Notes: generated from the sequence alone by a model not told the origin. DNA of 64,000 nt from an uncultured Bacilli bacterium (GCA_947631155.1 CANRKG010000004.1:1-64000); one strand, 5' to 3'; numbered from the stretch's first letter, positions 15,980-27,282 are shown. Numbers and translations are program-made.

Positions 15980-16008
15980 TTGTTTAAAAGACTGTTTCGT
16001 ATTATACT
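15980..16008 (+). promoter_or_regulatory. Sigma-A promoter of cdsA-rseP
   Basis: TTGTTT (15980-15985), 17 bases, TATACT (16003-16008), 33 bases before cdsA. Confidence 0.65.
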
Positions 16009-16041
16009 TAGAATATAATATAAAATTATGTGGAGGCTAAG

Positions 16042-16842
16042 ATGAAAGAAAGAATTATCAGTGCTATTATAATTATGGCAATATTTATTCCAATATTATG
16101 TATTGGTGGTAAACCTTTTGCAATTACTATGTCATTAATTGCGATTATGGGATTATATGAATTAATAAAAATGAGAGAAACAAAAAAGGAATTTCCGTTT
16201 CTAATGAAGATTTTTGCTTATATATTGGTGTTGTTTTTTTCCTTTAATGACTTTTCTTCTATAGTGTTTCATAGAACAATTGATTACCGGGTAATAAGTT
16301 TTATTATTTTTGTATTTTTAATTCCAATGGTATTTATTAATGATAATAAAAAATATAATATAAATGATGCTTTATTTTTAATTGGGTCAACTTTATTTAT
16401 TGGCTTAAGTTTTAACTTGATTATTATTACACGAAATGCAGACATATTATATATTGTATATCTATTATTAATAACCATATTAACAGATACATTTGCACTA
16501 TTTACAGGAATGTTAGTTGGAAGACATAAACTAGCTAAAGATATTTCTCCTAAAAAAACAGTCGAAGGATTGATAGGAGGAGTCTTTATGGGCGTAACTA
16601 TTCCTACAGTTTTTTATCATGTTGCAATTAGTTCTAATTTATCGTTAGTTACATTAGTTGTCATAACAACAATTTTAGCCTTGTTTGGGCAATTAGGTGA
16701 TTTAGTATTCTCATCTATCAAAAGATATTATAAAGCTAAAGATTTTTCTAATTTGATTCCAGGACATGGTGGAGTGTTAGATAGATTAGATAGTATTATT
16801 TTTGTTATCTTAGCATATGTTTTATTTTTAGGTATACTATAA
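16042..16842 (+). CDS. cdsA: Phosphatidate cytidylyltransferase
   Basis: CdsA makes CDP-diacylglycerol from phosphatidate and CTP for phospholipid synthesis. The 266-residue protein has about seven membrane helices and the C-terminal signature around SSIKRYYKAKDFSNLIPGHG followed by GVLDRLDS, plus KDISPKKTVEGLIGG earlier. A GTG at 16030 lies in the GGAGG ribosome site, so ATG 16042 is the start. It is followed 9 bases later by rseP, a very common pairing. Confidence 0.95.
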   Translation: MKERIISAIIIMAIFIPILCIGGKPFAITMSLIAIMGLYELIKMRETKKEFPFLMKIFAYILVLFFSFNDFSSIVFHRTIDYRVISFIIFVFLIPMVFINDNKKYNINDALFLIGSTLFIGLSFNLIIITRNADILYIVYLLLITILTDTFALFTGMLVGRHKLAKDISPKKTVEGLIGGVFMGVTIPTVFYHVAISSNLSLVTLVVITTILALFGQLGDLVFSSIKRYYKAKDFSNLIPGHGGVLDRLDSIIFVILAYVLFLGIL

Positions 16843-16851
16843 GGAGGAATT

Positions 16852-17889
16852 ATGACAATAATCATATTTATATTAGTCTTAGGAGCGATTATTTTTGTTC
16901 ATGAATTTGGACACTTTATTTTTGCTAAACTAGCAGGTGTATATGTTTATGAATTTTCGTTAGGAATGGGACCTAAACTCTTAAGTAAAAAGGGTAAAGA
17001 AACAGAATACAGTTTACGTTTAATTCCAATTGGTGGTTTTTGTTCTTTAGCAGGTGAAGAAATGGACGAAGAACAAATAAAAGTACCAAAGAATAGACGT
17101 TTACAAGATAAGAAGCCATGGCAACGATTCTTAATTATGTTTTTTGGACCAGGATTTAATTTTATTTTTGCAATATTAGTTTTATTCTTTGTCGCTTTAA
17201 TTTGGGGAAGCCCAAGTTATGAGCCTATTGTTTCTAATGTGACTAAAAATTATCCTGCTTATGATAGTGGCATTAGAAAAGGAGATAAAATTATAACCAT
17301 TAACGATCATAAAATTAAAACTTTAGATGATATTTCATTATATTTAACAATTTCTAATCCCAAAGAAAAAGCGGAAATAGAAGTTCAAAAAAAAGATGGT
17401 AAGACAGAGACTTATAAATTAAAACCAAAAAAAATAACGGAAAAAGGAACTACTAGTTATAAATATGGTATCGGTTTACAAAGTACAGAAAGACATGGCT
17501 TTATTACTTCTGTTAAATATACTTATGTAAAAACTTGTTCTTTATTTAAACAAATGTGGGTAACTGTTAAAAGTCTATTTACAGGAGTGGTAAAAGTAAA
17601 TCAATTGTCAGGACCTGTAGGTATTTATTCGGTAATAGGTGAACAAAGTAAAGCTGGTTTGTCTAGTATTTTATATTTAATGGCCTTTTTAAGTATTAAT
17701 GTTGGCTTTATTAACCTAATTCCATTACCTGCTTTTGATGGCGGACATATCCTATTTATTATTATTGAAAAAATAAAGGGTTCACCTGTATCGGCAAAAA
17801 CAGAAAATATGATTCATACAATAGGGTTATTCTTATTAATGGCTTTAATGGTATATATAACGTTTAATGATATTATAAAATTATTTTAA
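16852..17889 (+). CDS. rseP: RIP metalloprotease RseP (site-2 protease)
   Basis: This intramembrane zinc protease cleaves membrane substrates such as anti-sigma factors. The first membrane helix carries HEFGHF (the HExxH zinc site, about residues 17-22), a PDZ domain lies in the middle (YDSGIRKGDKIITINDHKI), and the third ligand is in NLIPLPAFDGGH. At 345 residues it is of normal length. It shares the cdsA promoter and has an AAGGAGG ribosome site. Confidence 0.95.
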   Translation: MTIIIFILVLGAIIFVHEFGHFIFAKLAGVYVYEFSLGMGPKLLSKKGKETEYSLRLIPIGGFCSLAGEEMDEEQIKVPKNRRLQDKKPWQRFLIMFFGPGFNFIFAILVLFFVALIWGSPSYEPIVSNVTKNYPAYDSGIRKGDKIITINDHKIKTLDDISLYLTISNPKEKAEIEVQKKDGKTETYKLKPKKITEKGTTSYKYGIGLQSTERHGFITSVKYTYVKTCSLFKQMWVTVKSLFTGVVKVNQLSGPVGIYSVIGEQSKAGLSSILYLMAFLSINVGFINLIPLPAFDGGHILFIIIEKIKGSPVSAKTENMIHTIGLFLLMALMVYITFNDIIKLF

Positions 17890-17918
17890 ACAATGATCTT
17901 ATAAGATTATTGTTTTTT
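17889..17918 (+). terminator. Terminator of cdsA-rseP
   Basis: AACAATGATCTT pairs with AAGATTATTGTT (one mismatch), followed by Ts. Confidence 0.8.
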
Positions 17919-17972
17919 AAATTATTTCAAATAATATTCGACAAAAAGAGAATTTAGATAGCTTTATTTGTG

Positions 17973-18001
17973 TTTACAAAAGACAGTTTTTGTACTATAT
18001 T
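17973..18001 (+). promoter_or_regulatory. Sigma-A promoter of the LRR gene
   Basis: TTTACA (17973-17978), 17 bases, TATATT (17996-18001). Confidence 0.7.
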
Positions 18002-18017
18002 TAAATTAGGTGATAGT

Positions 18018-18902
18018 ATGAAATTTATATTTTTAATATTAAGCTTATTTGTAGTTACCAATGTATATGCTGAAGGTATTAATAATTATATAGAAGATTC
18101 TAATTTTAAAGAATGCATTATAGAAGAATATAATAATAACTATCATACTGATAAACAAGATTTATCTTTAGATGAATTAAAAGAAATTAGATCCTTAAAA
18201 TGCAGTAATAAAGAAATAAATAATATCAAAGGAATTGAACATTTAACTAGCTTAGTTGAATTAGATTTATCAAATAATAATATTTCTGAATTTGATATTA
18301 GCCATAATTTAGAACTTAATAGTTTGAATTTAGGGAATAATATTTTAGAAAAGGTGGATTTAAAAAATAATATAAATTTACAGAAACTTAATTTATCAAA
18401 TAATAATATTAAAGAAATTTATTTAGATAATAATCTCTTATTAGAAGAGTTAAATTTATCAAATAACAGATTACAAAGTTTAGATATTAAAAGTAATTTA
18501 AATTTAACAAAGTTAAGTATTAAAAATAATGATTTTCAAAAAATTTTAAATAAAAAGACTGAACGCTTTAGTTCAACTATACAATATAATCCATACTTTT
18601 TATCAAAGCAAGAGGATATTACTTATAATAGTAGTGATACTTCTAGTGTACAAATCGATGAAAATGGAGAACTTAATTTTTTATTAATAAAACCAGTAAC
18701 TATTACTAAAACATATTATCTTTATACAGATGAAGGCACAGAACAAGTTCAGGAAAGTAATATATTTAATTTAGATAACAAAGTAAGTGAAACTGTTCCC
18801 AAAAATAATTTTAGAAATTTACCATATATCATTGTTTTAATAATCGTTTTATTTATATTAATTTATACTAAACATTTTAATTTTAATAAAAAAAATAAAT
18901 AG
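18018..18902 (+). CDS. Leucine-rich-repeat surface protein
   Basis: A 294-residue exported protein. It has an N-terminal signal peptide (MKFIFLILSLFVVTNVYAEG, likely cut after Ala), five or so LRR units with the LxLSNNNI pattern (about residues 70-175), and a C-terminal membrane helix followed by a Lys-rich tail (about 268-294), so it is anchored with the repeats outside. LRRs usually bind proteins; no partner is evident. ATG 18018 is chosen because it follows GGTGAT and starts the signal peptide; the upstream GTG at 17970 precedes the -10 box. Confidence 0.85.
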   Translation: MKFIFLILSLFVVTNVYAEGINNYIEDSNFKECIIEEYNNNYHTDKQDLSLDELKEIRSLKCSNKEINNIKGIEHLTSLVELDLSNNNISEFDISHNLELNSLNLGNNILEKVDLKNNINLQKLNLSNNNIKEIYLDNNLLLEELNLSNNRLQSLDIKSNLNLTKLSIKNNDFQKILNKKTERFSSTIQYNPYFLSKQEDITYNSSDTSSVQIDENGELNFLLIKPVTITKTYYLYTDEGTEQVQESNIFNLDNKVSETVPKNNFRNLPYIIVLIIVLFILIYTKHFNFNKKNK

Positions 18903-18923
18903 TTACCAAGGTAACTATTTTTT
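18897..18923 (+). terminator. Terminator of the LRR gene
   Basis: AAATAGTTACC pairs with GGTAACTATTT around a two-base loop, followed by Ts. Confidence 0.85.
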
Positions 18924-18926
18924 GTG

Positions 18927-18935
18927 TGCTATAAT
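18927..18935 (+). promoter_or_regulatory. Extended -10 promoter of priA
   Basis: TGCTATAAT, an extended -10 element; the -35 region is poor and lies in the preceding terminator. Confidence 0.5.
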
Positions 18936-18954
18936 ATTATTAGGAGGTGATACT

Positions 18955-21114
18955 TTGATTGTTGGAGTACTAGTAGAGTTATCGAATCGAAAAATTGATA
19001 GGATTTTTGATTATAAAGTAAATAATGACTTAGAAGCAAAAATAAAACTTGGAATCAGAGTAGAAGTTCCGTTTGGTCATCAAATTTTAGAAGGTTTTGT
19101 ATTACAAATAAAAAAAGATAGTGAAGTTCAAGAATTAAAAGAGATTATTAGAGTAGTAGATGAAGATATAATTCTTAATAAAGAACTATTAGAATTAGGA
19201 CAAACTATGCAAAAGAAAACATTATCTACTTTAATTAGCTGCTATCAAGTTATGTTACCTAAAGCTTTAAAAGCTAAAAAGAGTGCAACAATTAATAAAA
19301 AATATGATATTTATTATAGATTAAATAAAAGTATCGATTATAAATTTAATGAAAAACAAAGATTATTAATTGATATGTTTAAGGATAAAGAATTAGTTTC
19401 TAGAAAAGAATTATTACAAATATCTAGTTCTAGTTTAAAAACCTTAATCCAAAAAAAAGTATTAATTGAAGAGAAAAAAGAACATTACCGCTTAACCTAT
19501 GATAAAAAAAAGTCTAATATAAAACAGTTGACTCTAGAACAGCAAGATGTAGTAGATACGGTTGATTTATTAAATAGTGAGACATATTTATTATATGGAG
19601 TAACAGGTAGTGGTAAAACAGAAGTTTATATAAAATTAATTGATAAAGTTTTACAGAAAAATAAAACAGCTATTATGTTAGTACCAGAGATATCTTTAAC
19701 ACCACAAATGGTTAATCGTTTTCAAGAAGTGTTTGGTAATCAAATCGCAGCTCTACATTCAGCTTTATCTGAAGGTGAAAAATACGATGAATGGCGTAGG
19801 ATAAATAGAGGAGAAGTATCTATTGTTATTGGAGCTAGAAGTGCTATTTTTGCGCCATTAAATAATTTAGGTATAATTATTATTGATGAAGAACATAGTG
19901 ACTCTTATAAACAAGATAATAATCCTAGATATGATGCTAGAGAAATCGCTGTGATAAGAGGAAAACAAAATAAATGTCCTGTTATTATGGGAAGTGCCAC
20001 CCCTAGATTAGAATCTTTTGCCAGAGCAAAAAAGAATGTTTATAAATTATTAACATTACCTAATCGCATTAATGGAAAAAAACTTCCAGAAGTTGAATTA
20101 ATCGATATGAACATTGAGGTAAAAAAAGGTAATAGTTATTTTTCAAAGAAATTAATTAATGCAATATCAGAAAATTTAAAAAAACAAGAGCAAACTATTC
20201 TTTTATTAAATAGAAGAGGATATGCTTCATTTGTTATGTGTAAAAATTGTGGTTATACAGAAAAGTGTCCTCACTGTGATATCACCCTAACGTACCATAA
20301 AACATCTAATATGCTTAGATGTCACTACTGTGGGTATGCTACTAATTTAGTAAAAACATGTAAGGAATGCCATGAAGATGCGATATCATCTTTAGGAATT
20401 GGAACAGAGAGAATAGAAGAAGAATTAAAAAAACATTTTAAAGATGCTAGAATTTTAAGAATGGATTATGATACAACTAGTAGAAAAGGAATGCATGCCA
20501 AAATGATTAAAGCTTTTATTAATCAGGAGTATGATATTTTATTAGGCACCCAAATTGTGGCTAAAGGATTAGATTTTGAGAATGTCACTTTAGTAGGAGT
20601 AATTAATGCTGATACTTCTTTAAATATTCCAGATTTTAGAAGTAGTGAAAATACATTTGCTCTTTTAAATCAAGTCGCAGGTAGAAGTGGTAGAAGTGCT
20701 AAAGCAGGGAATGTTATTATACAAAGTTTCAATCCAGATCATTATGCTATAACTTTTGCCAAGAATCATGATTATCGAGGTTTTTATAATAAAGAAATGC
20801 AAATAAGACGTCAATTAAAATATCCACCATATTATTATATTTGTTATTTAAAGATAAGTAGTAAAGACTACAATGAAGCATCAAAAGAGGCTAATAAAAT
20901 AAAACGAAGTTTAGAAAAAAATTTAAAGCAAGATATTATATTAGGACCATCTCCAGCAAATATTTTTAAAATAAATAATATCTATAGATATGGAATTATT
21001 ATAAAGTATAAGAATGATCTAGATTTGTATAATATCTTAAATAAATTAGTAGAACATTATCGTAGTAATAATAAAGTAGTTTTAGATATAGATTTTAATC
21101 CTAATCATTTTTAA
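18955..21114 (+). CDS. priA: Primosomal helicase PriA
   Basis: PriA rebuilds replication forks by loading the helicase at stalled forks. The 719 residues include the N-terminal DNA-binding domain, Walker A GVTGSGKTEVY, the DEEH box, the zinc-binding region (CKNCGYTEKCPHCD, CHYCG, CKEC) and helicase motifs such as GTQIVAKGLDF and QVAGRSGR. The start is TTG at 18955, 4 bases after AGGAGGTGAT; frames beginning earlier would run through the promoter. Confidence 0.96.
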   Translation: MIVGVLVELSNRKIDRIFDYKVNNDLEAKIKLGIRVEVPFGHQILEGFVLQIKKDSEVQELKEIIRVVDEDIILNKELLELGQTMQKKTLSTLISCYQVMLPKALKAKKSATINKKYDIYYRLNKSIDYKFNEKQRLLIDMFKDKELVSRKELLQISSSSLKTLIQKKVLIEEKKEHYRLTYDKKKSNIKQLTLEQQDVVDTVDLLNSETYLLYGVTGSGKTEVYIKLIDKVLQKNKTAIMLVPEISLTPQMVNRFQEVFGNQIAALHSALSEGEKYDEWRRINRGEVSIVIGARSAIFAPLNNLGIIIIDEEHSDSYKQDNNPRYDAREIAVIRGKQNKCPVIMGSATPRLESFARAKKNVYKLLTLPNRINGKKLPEVELIDMNIEVKKGNSYFSKKLINAISENLKKQEQTILLLNRRGYASFVMCKNCGYTEKCPHCDITLTYHKTSNMLRCHYCGYATNLVKTCKECHEDAISSLGIGTERIEEELKKHFKDARILRMDYDTTSRKGMHAKMIKAFINQEYDILLGTQIVAKGLDFENVTLVGVINADTSLNIPDFRSSENTFALLNQVAGRSGRSAKAGNVIIQSFNPDHYAITFAKNHDYRGFYNKEMQIRRQLKYPPYYYICYLKISSKDYNEASKEANKIKRSLEKNLKQDIILGPSPANIFKINNIYRYGIIIKYKNDLDLYNILNKLVEHYRSNNKVVLDIDFNPNHF

Positions 21115-21118
21115 TTTA

Positions 21119-21147
21119 TTTACATATCAAGGTATTTATTATATAAT
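21119..21147 (+). promoter_or_regulatory. Sigma-A promoter of the 21186 gene
   Basis: TTTACA (21119-21124), 17 bases, TATAAT (21142-21147). Confidence 0.7.
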
Positions 21148-21185
21148 GAATATTAGATAATAGATATTAGGAGGATAATTAATAT

Positions 21186-21413
21186 ATGGCTAATAAATTT
21201 TTTAATACTAATCTAAATAATGATAATAATAGTAGTGAAAATAACAACGCAAATAATGAATATAGTGATAAAATTTATGTTTCCCCAAGTAAAGCAAAAG
21301 ATGAATATATTGATGTAAATAATAAAATCCCTAGATTTTTCCTAATTGGCTTAGGCTCATTTTGTATTATTGGAGTCATATATTATATCATACAGTGGTT
21401 ATCTAGTAAGTAA
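21186..21413 (+). CDS. Small single-pass membrane protein
   Basis: The 75 residues comprise an Asn-rich, disordered N-terminal 45 residues and one C-terminal membrane helix (about 50-71) ending in SSK. The ribosome site is AGGAGG. It precedes a tail-anchored protein by 18 bases and fmt follows, so it lies in one operon with them. Family not recognised. Confidence 0.7.
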   Translation: MANKFFNTNLNNDNNSSENNNANNEYSDKIYVSPSKAKDEYIDVNNKIPRFFLIGLGSFCIIGVIYYIIQWLSSK

Positions 21414-21431
21414 TACTTAGTAGGTGGTAAA

Positions 21432-22562
21432 ATGTTGAATAAATTTTTAGATCGAGTAGAAGTTAAAGAAATGTTAGTAGAAGCAATTACTCAAAGTAAA
21501 TTTGTCCAAAAAGAAATTCCTAATACTTTTTGTGGTGAAAAAATTACGCAAGAACAGTATTGTCTTTATATAATATTGGATGCTTTAATCAAATATTATA
21601 TTATTTTAGAAGATTATGAATTTAATTTTTATTTAGATCAATTAAAAAGAATTATAAAAAAATTACAAACTCATAATGATATAGTAGTGGCTGTTAATAG
21701 ATTATTAATTAAATTAGTAAAAAAGAAATTAGGAATTAAAGAGTCAACCAATAATCAAAAAGAAGCTATTATATCTTATTTCTATGACAAATATATAAAA
21801 CAAGGATATTTATATTATGGTTTTTCAGAAAGTTTCTATGATGAAGAAAAAGGCTTAGATAAAGATAAATATTCTAAAGAGAATGAAAAGGTAGTTCCTA
21901 TTCAAGAAATATTATCTAAATATAAAATTGATTTAGATTTAGACAAAGAAAGTAAGCATGTAAAATTTACTGATTCACCTTTGATGGCTTCATTTTATGC
22001 TTATAACAGTCCACAATTTTTATATAAACTAGGATTAAATTTAATAATTAAAAATGATAAAAAGAATTTACCTAATAATAGTTTCTTTTTTAGAGAATAT
22101 CATACTTGTCTAAGTAAGTTAGATACTTTGTTAAAAAAGAAAGAAATATCTTTAGTAGAGAAAAATCGTATTATTGCATTTTTTAAAGATGAATGGAAAG
22201 AATTAAAAAAAGTATCAGAAAAACCTATGATAGCTTTTATAAAAAGAAATAAATTACACCAAGATTATTTAGATGATTATAAAGAATTAATCGCGACTGA
22301 AGATGATGTTGAAAGTATTATTCATAATATCTTAAATATTAAACGTAATGATTATGAAGATATATATAATATTTTACCAGATTTTTATATAAAATTGCCT
22401 AATGTTAATGATCTTCTAAATAAGGAGGAGAATTTAGAAGAAAAACCGGAAGAGACATTCAATATTGATAATAGCTATGGTAGTGCAACCTTTTTAGCAA
22501 TCATAGGTCTTTCGTTGATTGCCCTAGGAATATTTTTAACAATTATAATGATGGGGAGATGA
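21432..22562 (+). CDS. Tail-anchored protein of unknown function
   Basis: A 376-residue protein that is helical and highly charged, with no signal peptide, and one membrane helix at the extreme C-terminus (ATFLAIIGLSLIALGIFLTI, about 350-370). The bulk should therefore sit in the cytoplasm, held on the membrane. It starts behind AGGTGG and ends 5 bases before fmt. I do not recognise a family. Confidence 0.7.
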   Translation: MLNKFLDRVEVKEMLVEAITQSKFVQKEIPNTFCGEKITQEQYCLYIILDALIKYYIILEDYEFNFYLDQLKRIIKKLQTHNDIVVAVNRLLIKLVKKKLGIKESTNNQKEAIISYFYDKYIKQGYLYYGFSESFYDEEKGLDKDKYSKENEKVVPIQEILSKYKIDLDLDKESKHVKFTDSPLMASFYAYNSPQFLYKLGLNLIIKNDKKNLPNNSFFFREYHTCLSKLDTLLKKKEISLVEKNRIIAFFKDEWKELKKVSEKPMIAFIKRNKLHQDYLDDYKELIATEDDVESIIHNILNIKRNDYEDIYNILPDFYIKLPNVNDLLNKEENLEEKPEETFNIDNSYGSATFLAIIGLSLIALGIFLTIIMMGR

Positions 22563-22567
22563 TATAG

Positions 22568-23503
22568 ATGGAAAAGATTGTTTTCATGGGAACACCAGAT
22601 TTTGCAGCTAGTATATTAGAAGGATTAATTGAAAATTATAATGTTGTTGGTGTTGTTAGTCAACCAGATAAAAAGGTTGGACGCAAACAAATATTGACAC
22701 CACCTCCAGTTAAAAAAGTAGCAATGGAACATGGTATTAAAGTTTTGCAGCCAACTAAAATTAAAGATGAATATCAAGAAATTCTAAATTTAAATCCAGA
22801 TCTTATTATAACCTGTGCTTATGGTCAATTTATTCCTAAAATAATATTAGATTATCCTAGCTTTGGTTGTATTAATGTTCATCCCTCTTTACTGCCAAAA
22901 CTAAGAGGTGGGGCCCCTATTCATAAAGCTATTATTGATGGTTATGATAAAACAGGAGTAACTATTATGTATATGGATGAAAAAATGGATAGTGGAGATA
23001 TTATTTCGGCAGAGGAAACAAAAATAGAATTGACAGATAATTTAGAAATATTACAAGAACGCTTAAGCGTTCTTGGTAAGGACTTATTATTAAAAACTTT
23101 ACCAAGTATTTTTAATAGAACTAACCAAAGAATAAAACAAAATCCTGATGAAGTTACGTTTGCTTATAATATTACTAAAGAAGAAGAACATATTGATTTT
23201 TCTAAAACAAAAAAAGAAATATTTAATCAAGTTAGAGGTTTAAATCCTATTCCTGGAGCTTATTGTCTTTTAAATGATGAAGTATTAAAAATTTATAATA
23301 CTGATTTAAGTTCAAATAATTTATTAAAGGATAAAAAAATAGGAGAAATTTCTAATATAGATAAAAGAGGAATTGGGGTTAAAACACAAGATGGGGAATT
23401 ATTAATTACAGAAATTAAACCTTTCGGAAAGAAAAGAATGTTAGTAAAAGATTACATTAATGGAATAAAAAAGGAAGACTTAATAGGAAAACTATTAAAG
23501 TAA
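22568..23503 (+). CDS. fmt: Methionyl-tRNA formyltransferase
   Basis: Fmt formylates initiator Met-tRNA using 10-formyl-tetrahydrofolate. The 311-residue protein has the N-terminal VFMGTPDFAASILEGL, the catalytic NVHPSLLPKLRGGAPI block and the DSGDI segment; the C-terminal OB-like domain (from about residue 205) binds tRNA. It lies in an operon with the membrane proteins before and after, not beside def as in many bacteria. Confidence 0.96.
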   Translation: MEKIVFMGTPDFAASILEGLIENYNVVGVVSQPDKKVGRKQILTPPPVKKVAMEHGIKVLQPTKIKDEYQEILNLNPDLIITCAYGQFIPKIILDYPSFGCINVHPSLLPKLRGGAPIHKAIIDGYDKTGVTIMYMDEKMDSGDIISAEETKIELTDNLEILQERLSVLGKDLLLKTLPSIFNRTNQRIKQNPDEVTFAYNITKEEEHIDFSKTKKEIFNQVRGLNPIPGAYCLLNDEVLKIYNTDLSSNNLLKDKKIGEISNIDKRGIGVKTQDGELLITEIKPFGKKRMLVKDYINGIKKEDLIGKLLK

Positions 23504-23513
23504 GTGGAAGATT

Positions 23514-24248
23514 ATGAATAATAAAAGACCTAGTATCAAAAATGGAGCAATTAATATTAAAAAGATTTTAAAAAATCCCCAATATAGAGGAATTATTGTA
23601 TTAGCATTATACTTTGTATTCTTTTTAATTATTATAATTGGATTAAGAACTACTAATAGTAACAGTAGTAGCAGTAATCAACAAAAAACTGATAGTAATT
23701 TTGAATACGATTTAACTATCATAAACAGTAATAATTACTATTTTTCATATGAGGTTGATCTAAATAACAATAAAATTGTTTATGATGGAAAAAAATATGC
23801 CGATAAAGAAATGTTTACAAAAACAAGTGATTCAGGAGTAGAGAGTTTTTATAATTATAAAGATAATTATTTTAAGAATATTAATAATGTGTGGTCTAAA
23901 ACAGAAAATCCTTATTTATTTCCTGGCTTTAGAACTTATACAGTATTAGAAAAACTTTTAACTACAGCGACTTATGAATCTAAGACTGAATTCAATAATA
24001 AAAGTAAGATTTATAATTATCAAATTTCTACGACATCAATTAATAAAATAGTTGATAAGATAAATATTGATATTGCTGATAATCCAAATACTATTTTAAT
24101 AACTACTAATGAACAGAATCAAGTAATAAGGATAGAAATGAATTTGAATTCTTATATATCTTATAAAAATCAGAGTAATAATCAATTAAAACTTATCTTA
24201 AATTATTCTAAGTTTGGGGAAGTAGAAGAAATAGAAGATCCTAATTAA
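23514..24248 (+). CDS. Membrane-anchored protein of unknown function
   Basis: A 244-residue protein with a basic cytoplasmic start, one membrane helix (about residues 28-46) and an extracytoplasmic domain that opens with a Ser/Asn-rich linker. It begins 10 bases after fmt and is followed by a strong terminator. Family not recognised. Confidence 0.7.
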   Translation: MNNKRPSIKNGAINIKKILKNPQYRGIIVLALYFVFFLIIIIGLRTTNSNSSSSNQQKTDSNFEYDLTIINSNNYYFSYEVDLNNNKIVYDGKKYADKEMFTKTSDSGVESFYNYKDNYFKNINNVWSKTENPYLFPGFRTYTVLEKLLTTATYESKTEFNNKSKIYNYQISTTSINKIVDKINIDIADNPNTILITTNEQNQVIRIEMNLNSYISYKNQSNNQLKLILNYSKFGEVEEIEDPN

Positions 24249-24260
24249 AATTGCTTAATC

Positions 24261-24287
24261 AAAACGACTATTTTAGTCGTTTTTTTC
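24261..24287 (+). terminator. Terminator of the fmt operon
   Basis: AAAACGACT pairs with AGTCGTTTT, followed by more Ts. Confidence 0.85.
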
Positions 24288-24305
24288 TAACAAATCTGAT
24301 ATAAT
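24277..24305 (+). promoter_or_regulatory. Probable promoter of ligA
   Basis: TCGTTT (24277-24282), 17 bases, TATAAT (24300-24305). The -35 overlaps the preceding terminator. Confidence 0.5.
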
Positions 24306-24310
24306 GATAA

Positions 24311-26302
<1,992 letters not shown>

Positions 26303-26323
26303 AAAATATATAGGGAAAAAACA

Positions 26324-26353
26324 TCCTCCTTACGAATAATAGAGTAAGGAGGA
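26324..26353 (+). promoter_or_regulatory. Hairpin sequestering the ribosome site of the Rpn-type gene
   Basis: TCCTCCTTAC (26324-26333) is the exact complement of GTAAGGAGGA (26344-26353), which contains the ribosome site of the gene starting at 26360. Pairing would hide AGGAGG. It may limit translation, or act as a terminator for ligA. Confidence 0.6.
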
Positions 26354-26359
26354 ATTTTA

Positions 26360-27229
26360 ATGGAAAAGTTTTATACATGTAAATATGATAGAGCCTTTAA
26401 AGAAGTCTTTATGAAAGAAGAAAATAAAGATATTTTAGAAAAGGTCTTAGAAACAATCTTAAAAGTAAAAATAGACAAAATAAGATTTCTAAATCTAGAA
26501 AGAAATGTAGATAATATTAAGGTAAAAAGAAAACATCTGGATTTATATTTAGAAACAGATATAGGAAAGATTCAAGTAGAAGTAAATACTGAAAATCCTA
26601 AATATTTAAATAGTAGAAATATGGCTTATATATGTGATATCTATTCTCACCATATCTTAGTAGGAGAAGAGTATAATGAGAAAACATTAATAATTCAAAT
26701 CAACATGAGTTATGATATTAAAAATGAAGAATATATCAGGAAATATTTAGTTCAAGATGATAAAGGAAATAAGTATGTCAAGAACTTAATAATCTATGAA
26801 ATAAATATGGAAAAATATAAAAGTTTTTGGTACAATAAGAACCAAGAAGAGATAGAGGCAAATAAATATTTATTAATGCTAGATTTAGGATTAAAGGAAT
26901 TAAGAAAACTATCTATCAAAGATAAGGTGGTATCAAAGTATATGAGTGAGATAGAAAGAGTAAATGAAGAACCAGAATTTAGAGAATACATGAGTGCAGA
27001 AGAAGATAATAGAAAGATCGAAAATTCCATTAGAAGTGAAGGTTATGAAGATGGAGTTAAATATGGACTTAACAAAGGTATAGAGCAAGGGATAGAAAAG
27101 GGTTTGGAAAAAGGAATAGAACAAGGTGCCAAAAACAAAGTTATAGAAATAGCCAGAAAAATGAAAAAGAAAAATTTTTCTGTAGAAGAAATATCACAAA
27201 TTACAGGTATAGATATTAACGAACTATAA
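26360..27229 (+). CDS. Rpn family PD-(D/E)XK nuclease / putative transposase
   Basis: A 289-residue member of the recombination-promoting nuclease (Rpn) group. It has the N-terminal YDRAFKEVFMKEENKDIL block, the PD-(D/E)XK core HLDLYLETDIGKIQVEVN (Asp, then Glu-x-Asn in the place of Glu-x-Lys), and the low-complexity tail with repeated GIEQGIEKGLEKG units before a final helix-turn-helix-like end. Family members promote DNA exchange or act as phage-defence nucleases and are often present in many copies. It is a single-gene unit with its ribosome site inside a hairpin. Confidence 0.82.
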   Translation: MEKFYTCKYDRAFKEVFMKEENKDILEKVLETILKVKIDKIRFLNLERNVDNIKVKRKHLDLYLETDIGKIQVEVNTENPKYLNSRNMAYICDIYSHHILVGEEYNEKTLIIQINMSYDIKNEEYIRKYLVQDDKGNKYVKNLIIYEINMEKYKSFWYNKNQEEIEANKYLLMLDLGLKELRKLSIKDKVVSKYMSEIERVNEEPEFREYMSAEEDNRKIENSIRSEGYEDGVKYGLNKGIEQGIEKGLEKGIEQGAKNKVIEIARKMKKKNFSVEEISQITGIDINEL

Positions 27230-27282
27230 ATAGATAAAAATATTTGATAATTTCAGATATTAATAGTAATTATATACAAGTA

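Noticed and set aside
17970-18017. GTG start of the LRR gene at 17970
   Set aside because: It lies upstream of the -10 box, and the signal peptide begins at ATG 18018.
18240-18530. DNA tandem repeat as a mobile or regulatory repeat
   Set aside because: The repetition comes from the leucine-rich-repeat protein units and is coding.
18922-18954. Longer N-terminus for priA
   Set aside because: It would run through the -10 box and the ribosome site; PriA similarity begins at TTG 18955.
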